64,000 nucleotides of DNA. Origin: Flammeovirga yaeyamensis. Its GTDB lineage: Bacteria > Bacteroidota > Bacteroidia > Cytophagales > Flammeovirgaceae. The DNA lies in the NCBI RefSeq assembly GCF_018736045.1, contig NZ_CP076133.1, positions 2,178,544 through 2,242,543 on the forward strand, given 5' to 3'. The position numbers and the translations under genes are program-made. Positions 8,585-17,704 of this stretch are shown here, one piece after another (the first letter of the stretch is position 1; every line of letters begins with the position of its first letter). The notes under the pieces were generated by a model that saw nothing but the letters and a program-made list of their open reading frames with translations, was not told where the DNA came from and did no database searches.

Positions 8585-10486
8585 TTAGAGTATTTTGTTT
8601 TTCTTGATGCTGTTTTTTTGCTGCATACTGGTCTGAATGATATTATCACATATATTCTTAGCTTCTAAAGCGTCTCGTTTGATATCACCCGTTTTAAGGT
8701 CGACAAAGGCAACTACAATATCATCTAGGCGTTTAATTAGTTCCTTTTGTCTAGATAGATTTTCCATCACCACTTCAAGCGTCTGAACATGCTCTTTTAG
8801 TTTCTCATATTGATGGTATTTATCATCCAACTGCTTATTAAAAATCGCCTTAGTATTGATTGTTATCATATCGTATTCCTTCTTATAAGAATCGTTACTT
8901 TGGCTCTTTATATATAAACCTTTAAGAAGTTCTTGCTTGTCTTTATATAGACGTTTTAAAACAGAAGTTCTTTTTGATAATACCATATGATTATCAATTC
9001 TAAGCTTCTCTAATGTTTTTACTTTTTGAGATAGAATCTTGATATTGTTTTCAACATGCATCACTTGATGTGCCTGATGTTCCAATATGTTAAGACTTAC
9101 ATTCGCGGTTAATAAATATTCCAATCTCCCCAAGAACTTGATTTGTCTGGCAGATAGATTTCTCAAATCTCGGCTTGCTTTGTCCAATTTAGAGACAATA
9201 GAGTCTTTCTCTACCTCAAGTGTTGCAAGGTGTTGAACGGATATCGCAATGGCTGAATCTATACCTACTAAACGTGCTTCTTGAACCCCGATATAATATT
9301 CATCGTAATCTACCTGTCTTCTTGACTTTCTTAATTCAGGGTAATTCTTTTGGCCTAATTTATACTTCAGTTCTTGATAATAAGAATACGCATTATTGAC
9401 TTCTTCATTTTTTGTCTTTATCTCCTCCTTATTGATCCAATTTCTGTCAATAAACTTTTGTCTTTTTTCAATGGGTTGTTGCAAGTAATGTCTTGCCCAG
9501 AGTTTTAAGGCATCAATCTCAATAGATGAATAAATATCGATATATCTTAAATAAGAATAGGCAGAACTTGTCGCTTCCTCATAATACTTCGTCAGTTCCT
9601 TTTCTAGTTCTGCTTTTGTAATGGTTGAATCTTTTTTATTCAATATCGACTCTGCCATTTTTAGAGAGGCAACTCCCATAGTAGAGAAGTTTCTTTTATT
9701 ATAAGTAATGGCATTCTTTGCATCGATATAAAATGACTCCGCATCCTCTAATAAGATATATTCATCCAAAAACGGAGAGTTTCTTATGGGTTCATTTACA
9801 ATAGGGAAATTACCCGCTATAAAATCTTGTACGGTTACTTCATACTCCAATAATTGCCAAATTGGATTGGATGGCAAATGTGTTTCAATAAAAATTCTTG
9901 GTGATGGACAAAAATAACTGTAGTCCACCTTGTTAATAAACTGAGGTTTAAAGAAATCAGTCTTCTTTTTAAAGAAAGACTTTTTCTCTTGTTGTTTAGA
10001 GATAATCCCACTACCCCATGTTACATCAATTAAATGCCACTCTCCATCTAAATAAGCGGAGTTCCAAGAATGGTTTGCTTTGTAAAAGTTGGTGGTGATA
10101 CTTTTATTATCAGTAAAAATATGCCCCGTAATTAAATGTGCTTCTATGTTTGCTTTCTCGCATAATTTTAAAAACAAATTAGCGAAATCGTGACTTACTC
10201 CTTTTCTCTTTCTTAAGATATCTTCAGCAGACTCAAACATCTGTTTTTTATCGTTGTATGCTTTAATATCCAATTCGATATTATGAGTAATCCAAGTATA
10301 AATATTTAAAGCTTTTTGACGATCAGAACGTGCATTGTCAGTTAAATAAGAAGATAGTTTAGTAACGGAAGTCGTAGCATATTTTGGAGCATACTTTGCC
10401 TCTTCCCTCACTTCTCTTATTTGAGCGTAACAATTAAAAGTTAAAAAAAGTATTATAGTTAATAGTGTTGACTTGTTCATTATCAA
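8585..10486 (-). CDS. transglutaminase-like secreted protein with Ser in place of the catalytic Cys
   Basis: A 633-residue product. A signal peptide ends near CYAQ (residue 22). Residues about 50-165 match the transglutaminase/KY peptidase core: RKGVSHDFANLFLKLCEKA, then LITGH, NHSWNSAYLDGEWHLIDVTW. The family uses a Cys-His-Asp triad in GVCxDYA...HxWN...D. Here His139 and Asp154 are kept, but the nucleophile position is Ser98 (AGT codon). Either catalysis is lost or Ser serves. Residues about 165-400 are helical with TPR-like spacing. Residues about 400-615 are strongly charged with heptads, probably a long coiled coil, and the tail is basic. M1 and M3 are both possible starts. Location is probably periplasmic or outer surface. 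Function is unknown. Confidence 0.8.
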   Translation of the reverse strand: MIMNKSTLLTIILFLTFNCYAQIREVREEAKYAPKYATTSVTKLSSYLTDNARSDRQKALNIYTWITHNIELDIKAYNDKKQMFESAEDILRKRKGVSHDFANLFLKLCEKANIEAHLITGHIFTDNKSITTNFYKANHSWNSAYLDGEWHLIDVTWGSGIISKQQEKKSFFKKKTDFFKPQFINKVDYSYFCPSPRIFIETHLPSNPIWQLLEYEVTVQDFIAGNFPIVNEPIRNSPFLDEYILLEDAESFYIDAKNAITYNKRNFSTMGVASLKMAESILNKKDSTITKAELEKELTKYYEEATSSAYSYLRYIDIYSSIEIDALKLWARHYLQQPIEKRQKFIDRNWINKEEIKTKNEEVNNAYSYYQELKYKLGQKNYPELRKSRRQVDYDEYYIGVQEARLVGIDSAIAISVQHLATLEVEKDSIVSKLDKASRDLRNLSARQIKFLGRLEYLLTANVSLNILEHQAHQVMHVENNIKILSQKVKTLEKLRIDNHMVLSKRTSVLKRLYKDKQELLKGLYIKSQSNDSYKKEYDMITINTKAIFNKQLDDKYHQYEKLKEHVQTLEVVMENLSRQKELIKRLDDIVVAFVDLKTGDIKRDALEAKNICDNIIQTSMQQKNSIKKNKIL

Positions 10487-10729
10487 GATCAGTCGATTAA
10501 AAGTAGTTATTTATCAGTACACAATAGAATAACTGATTAATAGTGAAAATTATTATATAAAATCCCCTAGAAGTCTAAAAAAAAATTAATTACACATAAA
10601 CACAAATTGAATGCTCAAGTTAATTGTATTGGTCTTTAATTAGTTGAATTGATGCGATTTGTATTTGGGGTAAATATAATCCAAACGTCTATTGGACTAA
10701 TTTTCAAACTATTACAGTATCTTAAAAAA

Positions 10730-10770
10730 TCAAAACAAAAATAAAGCCATAACAACTTAATGTTATGGCT
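10730..10770 (-). terminator. Rho-independent terminator for the 10777-11937 gene
   Basis: A perfect 10-bp stem (AGCCATAACA at 10745-10754, TGTTATGGCT at 10761-10770) with a six-base loop. The A-rich left flank gives a U-rich tract on the minus strand. It lies 6 bases after the stop. Confidence 0.85.
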
Positions 10771-10776
10771 GAAATA

Positions 10777-11937
10777 TTATTTTACTATTACTTTTTCTGT
10801 GAATGTCTGGCTCCCTATCTTTATTTCGGTGAGAATGAGCCCTGTTCCGTATATCATTGGTATTTTGGTATACCCCTCTGTCTGTATATCTAATAAGGTC
10901 TGACCTGCAGAGGTATACAACTTAATATTCATGATCTCATTCCCATTATTGGAAATATTTAGATACTCACCCGAATTTACTGGGTTTGGATAAACAGTTA
11001 AAGCGGTTGTACTTTCCCCGTTATGGATTGTTATAGGACCGTGAAAAGCATATTTTCCATCAAAATCCACTTGTTGTAGACGGTAATAAATTACACCATT
11101 AAAATCTGGAAGGTCATCTTGATAACTATATTTTAGAGGAACATTACTATTACCCGCTCCAGCAACCTTACCTAAATCATCCCAGCTGCTATTATCAAAT
11201 GATCTTTGTACGATAAATTCTTTGTTATTTAGCTCGGTGGCTGTGGACCAAGCTAAGTCTACTTTATCGCCATTAATTTCAGCGTTAAAATAGATCATTT
11301 CAACAGGTAAATCTATATTACACTCTTCCGTGGAGTTATTAACGTCGCAAGGGAAATCTTCTTCTGCTGCATCTGAAAAGGATGCATTTGGTCCAATACA
11401 AGTACCTGAACATGATATTTGATCATCATCTATTTGATCCCATTCCGAAATGTCTGTATTGATGATCATTTGAGAGCAATCATCCATGACAATTTCGTCC
11501 TCTTTAAGAATTTCACTACCATTAGCGAACTCTAAATAAGAACAGCCCGATAAATAAATGTGTGTATGTTTGATTTCACTTTCATAAAAAGACAATAAGG
11601 AATTATCTTTTATATAGAAGTAATTATCTTCTTCATCTTTATCAAAAGTTCCTCTTTCAGTATTAAGGAAAAGTAATTGAGAGTGATCTTCTACAGTCAC
11701 TTTCACACCTTTCCACTGTAAACCATTTACAGCTACTTTTAAAACAGCATTATTTAAAACATGTATTTCTACATTGCTTAAATCTTTATATCTGTCGTTT
11801 GACCATGTTTGATCTTGGGTAACAGTTAATAAATCACCTTCTGCTTCTTTAAAGTCTAAGAAGTCATCATCTTCGCTTGAAGAACAGGAAAAAAGAAATA
11901 AGAATACGAAAGAAATTAATGGGAAATATTTTTTCAT
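10777..11937 (-). CDS. lipoprotein with Fn3-like module and T9SS-type C-terminal domain
   Basis: A 386-residue product. The N-terminus MKKYFPLISFVFLFLFSC is a lipoprotein signal (Cys18) followed by SSSEDDD, an acidic patch typical of surface lipoproteins. Residues about 30-180 have repeating hydrophobic/Asn-rich strands that recall a small beta-helix. Residues 215-305 (LPVEMIYFNAEINGDKVDLAW to YYRLQQVDFDGKY) are the Fn3-like module common before sorting domains. Residues 312-386 (VYPNPVNSGEYLNIS to the end) resemble the T9SS type A sorting domain. A lipid anchor plus a T9SS tail is unusual, since T9SS cargo normally has a signal peptidase I signal. The four proteins at 57027-63548 are relatives with ordinary signals. 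Confidence 0.8.
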   Translation of the reverse strand: MKKYFPLISFVFLFLFSCSSSEDDDFLDFKEAEGDLLTVTQDQTWSNDRYKDLSNVEIHVLNNAVLKVAVNGLQWKGVKVTVEDHSQLLFLNTERGTFDKDEEDNYFYIKDNSLLSFYESEIKHTHIYLSGCSYLEFANGSEILKEDEIVMDDCSQMIINTDISEWDQIDDDQISCSGTCIGPNASFSDAAEEDFPCDVNNSTEECNIDLPVEMIYFNAEINGDKVDLAWSTATELNNKEFIVQRSFDNSSWDDLGKVAGAGNSNVPLKYSYQDDLPDFNGVIYYRLQQVDFDGKYAFHGPITIHNGESTTALTVYPNPVNSGEYLNISNNGNEIMNIKLYTSAGQTLLDIQTEGYTKIPMIYGTGLILTEIKIGSQTFTEKVIVK

Positions 11938-12000
11938 TATGATATTATTTTTTGTTTGACATCTACTTATATCAAACCTTATGTAATATCACCAAAAAAA

Positions 12001-13410
12001 TTATTTAATTATAAAGTTTGGAGAAACTCCTGCAGTCCAATTTAATTCCGCCATAGATTTAGCATATTCTGACTTCATTTTATACAATTTTGTCTGAGCT
12101 TCAATTAACTTACCTTCTCGGACATTCATATAAAATACAGAACTTTCACCGGCATTAAACTTATCTGTTTCACCTTGCAAAAGAATTTCGTAATTCTCCG
12201 ACATTTCTTGTTGCATATCGGTTAATTCGACATAGTTCTCTACCATTAAGAAAGCTTTTTGGATATCGTTAGAAAGCTCTCTCCTTTTCATTGTCATTTT
12301 AAACTCAATGTCTTGTACCTTAAGTTTAGACATTTGAAGTTTAGCTCTTTCTTTTCTTAAAAATAAAGGCATTGAGAAGGTGGCACCGAATTTATAATTT
12401 TCTTCCAACCCATATTCCCAACTAGAAGCCGTTGTCCCCAAATAGTTGTATTTAAGATTCAATTCTGGCTTTACTGATTCTCTAGCCAATCTTTGATCTA
12501 AATTCAACATGGTTGTTTTTGCTTGTAGAGAGATTAAATCAGGGTGTCCAACCAAAGCTTGATTGGTTAGGTCTTCTAAATTTGGAAGAGCTTCTACACC
12601 CATTTCCTCAGGCTGAATATCGTCCATAATTTCTAATGGCTCATTATTTTCATTCCAAAGGTGATTGGAAAGAATCAATTTAGCCTTTTGCAAGTCCAAT
12701 TCAGCCATTTTCAAGTTGATTTCTCTTTGCTGAATTGTAATTTGAGCTTCTACTCCATCGACAGCTGCCAAATCACCTTGCTTAATTCTTTCATCAACTG
12801 ATTCCTTTCGGAAAGTAGCCAATTCAAATCCAGTTTCTGCTAATCTAAATTGATGATAAGCAAAATACCAGCTCCAATAATCTTTGGCTATTTGAAGCAC
12901 CAACTTGTTGATTACTTTTATTTGTTCCGCCTCTGTCATTTGTTGCATGGCAAAACCTTTTTTCAAAGAGGCACGTCTCTCGTCCATCAAAAGGCCTTTT
13001 AATACTGGTAATTCCAGTCCGATATACATTAAGCCGTTTCCGCTATCAGTATCGTTTTCTGGATTGAGGTAACTACCTTGATTACGTTCGTACCCCACAT
13101 TCAAGTTACCTGCCCATAATGGTACTTTAGCGTAACTATTCCATTTTTGGTAGTACTCTTTATTCTTAAATACCTTTTGATCGTATTTAGATTCTAATTT
13201 CGGATCAAAAGAACCACGACCTAAACGCACTTGCATCCTAGCTTGTTCAGACAAAAGATCTGCTTGTTGATACACCGGGTGATACAACATCACAAGATCA
13301 TATAGATCTGCAAGAGTGATTATTTTAACTTCTTCTTGAGCATGAGTAGAAAGCACAGAGAAAAAGAATAATAATGAGAGTGATATTTTTTTAAACTTAT
13401 TTCTTAGCAT
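12001..13410 (-). CDS. TolC-family outer membrane channel of the type I export operon
   Basis: A 469-residue product. A signal peptide ends near THAQ. Two long helical hairpin repeats with short beta segments are typical of TolC/OEP proteins (YQQADLLSEQARMQVRLGRG; VDERIKQGDLAAVDGVEAQI; KFNAGESSVFYMNVREGKLIEAQTK). It would form the outer-membrane tunnel of a tripartite exporter. Its start overlaps the end of the HlyD gene by 14 bases, so translation is coupled and the order is ABC, HlyD, TolC. Length is normal. No local terminator was obvious. Confidence 0.9.
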   Translation of the reverse strand: MLRNKFKKISLSLLFFFSVLSTHAQEEVKIITLADLYDLVMLYHPVYQQADLLSEQARMQVRLGRGSFDPKLESKYDQKVFKNKEYYQKWNSYAKVPLWAGNLNVGYERNQGSYLNPENDTDSGNGLMYIGLELPVLKGLLMDERRASLKKGFAMQQMTEAEQIKVINKLVLQIAKDYWSWYFAYHQFRLAETGFELATFRKESVDERIKQGDLAAVDGVEAQITIQQREINLKMAELDLQKAKLILSNHLWNENNEPLEIMDDIQPEEMGVEALPNLEDLTNQALVGHPDLISLQAKTTMLNLDQRLARESVKPELNLKYNYLGTTASSWEYGLEENYKFGATFSMPLFLRKERAKLQMSKLKVQDIEFKMTMKRRELSNDIQKAFLMVENYVELTDMQQEMSENYEILLQGETDKFNAGESSVFYMNVREGKLIEAQTKLYKMKSEYAKSMAELNWTAGVSPNFIIK

Positions 13411-14755
13411 CTTTTTTACTGCCTTTATAATCGTTTAAACTTGGAGGGAAACCATTAATCTGACGCCATAATTCGTACCATATTGGCACTTCTTCTAGCA
13501 TTACCCAACCGAAAACACCTGTACCCATTCTTAATTCAGGTGGCCAATCATCATCTTTTTCTTTCTTATCTTGAATAATTAAGACTCTAAATGTACCATC
13601 TGCTTGATTCATAAAGTCAACTACTTCAACTCTACCACCAAAAGTACCCACACTTACACTTGGCCAACCTGAGAATTGAATTGAAGGCCAACCATCAAAA
13701 CGTAAACGGACATGTCTTCCTTCTTCAATAAGAGGAACATCCATCGTTTTCACATAAATAGCCGCTGCTAATTGTGGTTTATCTGGAACTAAAGTCAATA
13801 ATGCTTGTCCACTTTTAATGTTTTCTCCTAAACCACTGTTTAAGGCTTGTACTACTACCCCTTTTTGTGGCGCTCTAATTACTCTCATACCAGCACGGAT
13901 TTCCATACTAGACAACTCGTTTCTTGCTTTTGCTAGTGCCGCATCACTATCTGCGATATCAGATAATGTGGTGGAAAGTTCAGAGTCTGTTTTTGCAATT
14001 TTATCTAAAGCTTCATTTCGTGCTGCATTTTTTCCAAGTACAGCATTTTGATATTCATTTCTTGCCATCTCTAGTTTTGTTCTGGCAGAAACTTCTTTAC
14101 TTACACTTTGTTGATACTTCGATCTAAAGGTTTCTAATTTAGTTAAAGAGATGAGACCTTTGTTATGAAGTTCCTCATTTGCTTTATATTGACGACTAGC
14201 GTTCTTTAGATCCACTTTTGAAGCCTCCCAAGCAATACTATCACCCTCAATCTTTAAAATTGATTGCTCAATTTTGTTATCAAACTGTTGAAGTTTAATG
14301 ACTAATCCAGCTTTAAGGGCTTCTAATTGTCTTTGCTTCGCTAATACTTTATCTTCTTTTGCACTAATTGCATTGCCTTTTGCTCTAATACCTTCTTCTA
14401 AACGAAGAATCATGTCGGGGTCAATGTATTTATCTTTCACCTCGGCAATAGTAAGGAGCACTTGACCAGAATCTACATGTTGCCCTTCCTGTACATTCCA
14501 TTGTGCAATTGTACCATCAATTGGACTTTGAATTTTCTGAGGTCTATCTTTTGGCGTCAAGGCAGTTATTTCACCTCTAGCTCTAATGTTCTGTTGCCAT
14601 GGTAAAAATAGAACCACACAAAAAAGTACCATGATAATGATGAGTATTCTTGCTACTTTTTTTGCCTCACTTGGTGTATTTAGTGTATTTAATGTCCCAA
14701 AACGTTTATCGTATTGGTCTTTATCGTTGGAATTATGAGGTGTTATATTCAGCAT
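13397..14755 (-). CDS. HlyD-family membrane fusion protein
   Basis: A 452-residue product. One N-terminal membrane helix (ARILIIIMVLFCVVLFLPW, about residues 35-53) is followed by a half lipoyl motif (IQSPIDGTIAQWNVQEGQHV), a long coiled-coil hairpin (about 125-290), the second lipoyl half (IRAPQKGVVVQALNSG), and a beta-barrel with a Trp-rich C-terminus (RFDGWPSIQFSGWPSVSVG). This is the periplasmic adaptor linking the inner-membrane ABC protein to the TolC protein. It begins 11 bases after the ABC stop. Family assignment is firm. The exported substrate is unknown. Confidence 0.9.
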   Translation of the reverse strand: MLNITPHNSNDKDQYDKRFGTLNTLNTPSEAKKVARILIIIMVLFCVVLFLPWQQNIRARGEITALTPKDRPQKIQSPIDGTIAQWNVQEGQHVDSGQVLLTIAEVKDKYIDPDMILRLEEGIRAKGNAISAKEDKVLAKQRQLEALKAGLVIKLQQFDNKIEQSILKIEGDSIAWEASKVDLKNASRQYKANEELHNKGLISLTKLETFRSKYQQSVSKEVSARTKLEMARNEYQNAVLGKNAARNEALDKIAKTDSELSTTLSDIADSDAALAKARNELSSMEIRAGMRVIRAPQKGVVVQALNSGLGENIKSGQALLTLVPDKPQLAAAIYVKTMDVPLIEEGRHVRLRFDGWPSIQFSGWPSVSVGTFGGRVEVVDFMNQADGTFRVLIIQDKKEKDDDWPPELRMGTGVFGWVMLEEVPIWYELWRQINGFPPSLNDYKGSKKDAKK

Positions 14756-14766
14756 TTTAATATCAA

Positions 14767-16926
14767 TTAGTTGTTAGTAGTTAAGAAACAGTTTCTAAAA
14801 CTTTCATGACCTTTTACTTCGTCAATTGTTCCGATAGTCTCTACTTTACCATCACCCATTATGGCAACTCTGTCACATAATGTAGATAAAATAGGATCGT
14901 TACCAACAAAAATTAATGTCCATGGATTTTCTTTATCGATTAGGAAATTCAGAATCTTAAATCTCATCTGACTGTCCAATTCTTGGAATGTTCTGTTAAA
15001 TATGAGCAAACGAGGATGATCGGCAATACATCTTGCCAATATAAAACGAATAGCAACACTCTCTGAAAATACATGAGAAGAACCTGTAATAACAGTATTC
15101 AAACCTTCAGGCTGTTTTTGAACAAATTCTAAAAGATCCACACTTTCTAAAGCCCAAATAATATCCTCGTAGGTAATACTTTCACGACCCATTTTAATAT
15201 TCTCATAAAGAGAACCATCAAAAAGTTCTTCTTCCGAAAGGTTTTTAGCAATTGAACTTCTTAAATCGATAAGGTCTACATCTCTAAGATTAAATCCATC
15301 GTATGAGATTGCTCCTTTATAATCTTCTAGGAAAGAGGCTAAGGCATAAACCATGGTATCTTTACCAGAGTTATTATGACCTCCAATACACATTCTTTCG
15401 CCAGATTTAATATCAATATTTACTCCGTTCAATGCTGTTCTGTGACCATGATAATCATATTTCACATCTTTCATCTTTACAGCAAAACCTTGTCTACCTT
15501 TTTCTTTCTTAACGAAAACTCCACCTTTTCTTTCCAAAGGTAGATCGGTTACGTGTGCAATTTTGTCAACAGCAGTAAGCATATCGTAAGCTACTTCCAT
15601 AGAAAGTACTAGTTTCTCTGACGCTGAAAGTACCAATACAATAACGATTTCTGATGCTACAAACTGACCAAGGTTCATTTCTCTGTTAATCACTAACCAC
15701 GAACCGATAATCAAAAGACCACCTGTTACCAATGTTTTAAAGATATATACAAAGATAAACTGGTTGATCACCACATTAAATTGCTTCTCTCTGTAATGCA
15801 AGTAGTGGTTCGTTAAGTTTTCTGTTCTTTCCATTGGTAAGAACGTTCTACCAGCAATTTTAAATGATGGTAACGTTCTAGCCATTTCTTCCAACCAATG
15901 CACTACTTTATACTTGTACTTTGATTCTACCATATTGGCAGCAAGTGCCTTAGGCCCAGTAAACCAGAATAAAATAACTAGTGTACTTATAAGCACCACA
16001 CCAAATACAATAAATAATGGGTGATAGAATGAAAGAAGGATCATACCGAACAAAATCTGTAGAACGGCACCGGAGAGATCAATTAAGAATTTCGGCAAAC
16101 TTTTTTGAATAGTAATTACATCAAAAAAGCGGTTCATAAGTTCTGGAGTATTCGCACTTAATAGTGATTCTAATTTAATTCTTGGCAGACGGAAGGTGAA
16201 TTCAAATGCTGCTTTCACGAATACCCTCCTTTGCAAGGTCTCCACTACTTTTAACTGCATTATTTGAAGCATTCCGGTAAACATGGTAAATAAGATGATT
16301 AAACCAATCATAACCGTAATAGAATCGATGACCACACCACCTGCAATCAATTCGATTACTGTTTGTACACCTAGAGGTAATACTAATCCAAATAATGAGA
16401 TAAGTAGTGCGTAGATATAGATATAACTAATATCTTTCTTTTCTGCACCCAATAAGCGACTTAGTCTTGCTACCGAAGTATTCTTCTTTTTTGTTTCATC
16501 ATCTGAAATAAGAGGCTTATTCGAAATCGGAATAGCATAAGTCACTTCACCATCGTCATTTCTAATAAGCTTTTCGATGGCTAAGTCTATATTTATTTCC
16601 TTATCCTGTCCTAATTTATCAACAGAAAAAGCTTTTATTGTTCCGTGACTATCCGGACAAAAAACAACTGGAGTAGCAACACCATCTAACATTGATTCCA
16701 CAATGTAGGGTGTAATACTTTTTTCAAGATGTGATAATAATTCGTTAATACTACCATCTGTTTTTACAATTGCCAATTCAAAATTATCGGCATATCGTAT
16801 AAACATGTCCCAAAAATTATCATCAGATTCATGATTAATTATGGGTTCATCGGCATTAATATCAATCTTATGATTGATTTGAGATGACAGTAGTATACTA
16901 AGTTTCTTATATCCTTTGTTAGTCAT
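14767..16926 (-). CDS. type I secretion-like ABC transporter with degenerate ATPase domain
   Basis: A 719-residue product. Residues 1-140 form a soluble domain that may be a C39-like fold without a visible catalytic Cys. Residues about 165-450 are a six-helix ABC exporter membrane domain. Residues about 470-715 have the outline of a nucleotide-binding domain, but the key motifs are altered. Walker A reads GGHNNSGKDT (Lys522 kept, the next residue is Asp523 instead of Ser). The Q-loop Gln is replaced (NLSEEELF). The LSGGQ signature reads FSESV. Walker B reads LLIFNRTFQELD, with Asn644 and Arg645 for Asp-Glu. The H-loop His is Asn (FVGND). The reading frame is otherwise intact, and it is the first gene of an operon with HlyD and TolC. 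ATP hydrolysis looks unlikely by known chemistry. A partner ATPase or a non-transport role is possible. Confidence 0.88.
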   Translation of the reverse strand: MTNKGYKKLSILLSSQINHKIDINADEPIINHESDDNFWDMFIRYADNFELAIVKTDGSINELLSHLEKSITPYIVESMLDGVATPVVFCPDSHGTIKAFSVDKLGQDKEINIDLAIEKLIRNDDGEVTYAIPISNKPLISDDETKKKNTSVARLSRLLGAEKKDISYIYIYALLISLFGLVLPLGVQTVIELIAGGVVIDSITVMIGLIILFTMFTGMLQIMQLKVVETLQRRVFVKAAFEFTFRLPRIKLESLLSANTPELMNRFFDVITIQKSLPKFLIDLSGAVLQILFGMILLSFYHPLFIVFGVVLISTLVILFWFTGPKALAANMVESKYKYKVVHWLEEMARTLPSFKIAGRTFLPMERTENLTNHYLHYREKQFNVVINQFIFVYIFKTLVTGGLLIIGSWLVINREMNLGQFVASEIVIVLVLSASEKLVLSMEVAYDMLTAVDKIAHVTDLPLERKGGVFVKKEKGRQGFAVKMKDVKYDYHGHRTALNGVNIDIKSGERMCIGGHNNSGKDTMVYALASFLEDYKGAISYDGFNLRDVDLIDLRSSIAKNLSEEELFDGSLYENIKMGRESITYEDIIWALESVDLLEFVQKQPEGLNTVITGSSHVFSESVAIRFILARCIADHPRLLIFNRTFQELDSQMRFKILNFLIDKENPWTLIFVGNDPILSTLCDRVAIMGDGKVETIGTIDEVKGHESFRNCFLTTNN

Positions 16927-17199
16927 AAAACTAAGAAGTTGATCAAGTTGAGTTAGATTTCAATCGATTGGATGAAATAATGCAAAGCATAAAATCAGAA
17001 AAACTATTGCGGAATAATTATATCTAATTTCTATTAAATGCAAATAACTACAATCAATCATTAAAGTTTGAGTGTTTTGACAAAAATTTCTTTAAAACAT
17101 ATATTATAATTTGTGAAAATTGTATTTACACGAAATTTTGAGCCAAAATGCTAGGTTATATAACAAAGGTTTTATGTATGATCAAAATAATTTTCAACC

Positions 17200-17574
17200 C
17201 TATTTATAGGATAACAAATTATTAGGATCGACCACTTTTTTCAAACGATGAAAAATTTTCACTTCCCTCTGGTGAACTTCTCCATCGGATTCAATCATTT
17301 TTCTAAAAAGTAAAAACGCTTTATTCTTTTTTGATATGGTCATCCTCTTGATGGTCTGTGCTACATCTTCAAAAGACAAGCTATTCGCATCTAGTGGGGA
17401 TGAGATAGGTAAATTTAATTTTTCAATAAGATCTACCATAAATTTGATTTCGCCCTGATGTACTTTGCCGTCGGCTGCGGCTATCATATTAGAGAATCGT
17501 AAGATGCATAATTTTTCTTGGGGCGTATAGTCTTGAGTTTCCAGTAATTCAAATTGATTAGTAAGAGTATTCAT
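17200..17574 (-). CDS. TerB-like protein
   Basis: A 124-residue, all-helical product. Two copies of the TerB metal-loop pattern are visible, AAADGKVHQGEI at about residues 32-43 and ESDGEVHQREV at about 93-103, as in TerB/DjlA-N domains. TerB is a soluble protein of the tellurite/stress response systems and is thought to link TerD-type proteins to membranes. It lies 130 bases after the TerD gene on the same strand, with a large helicase upstream, so these three may act together. No terminator was identified in 17160-17200. Confidence 0.8.
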   Translation of the reverse strand: MNTLTNQFELLETQDYTPQEKLCILRFSNMIAAADGKVHQGEIKFMVDLIEKLNLPISSPLDANSLSFEDVAQTIKRMTISKKNKAFLLFRKMIESDGEVHQREVKIFHRLKKVVDPNNLLSYK

Positions 17575-17704
17575 AAAGTTCTTTTAGGTTAACACTACAA
17601 ACCTACGACTTACTACTCAAAATAGCACCATTCTAACACACTGAACTTGAGATGATTATAGAAAATTCTTTATAAAACACAATTCGCAATAGTATACTAT
17701 ACTT

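Noticed and set aside
13818..14127. Plus-strand ORFs inside the HlyD gene
   Set aside because: Antisense shadows in a coiled-coil gene; no start context or homology.
17590..17630. Promoter TAGGTTTG upstream of the TerB-like gene
   Set aside because: A -7 box is present, but no TTTG at the expected spacing.
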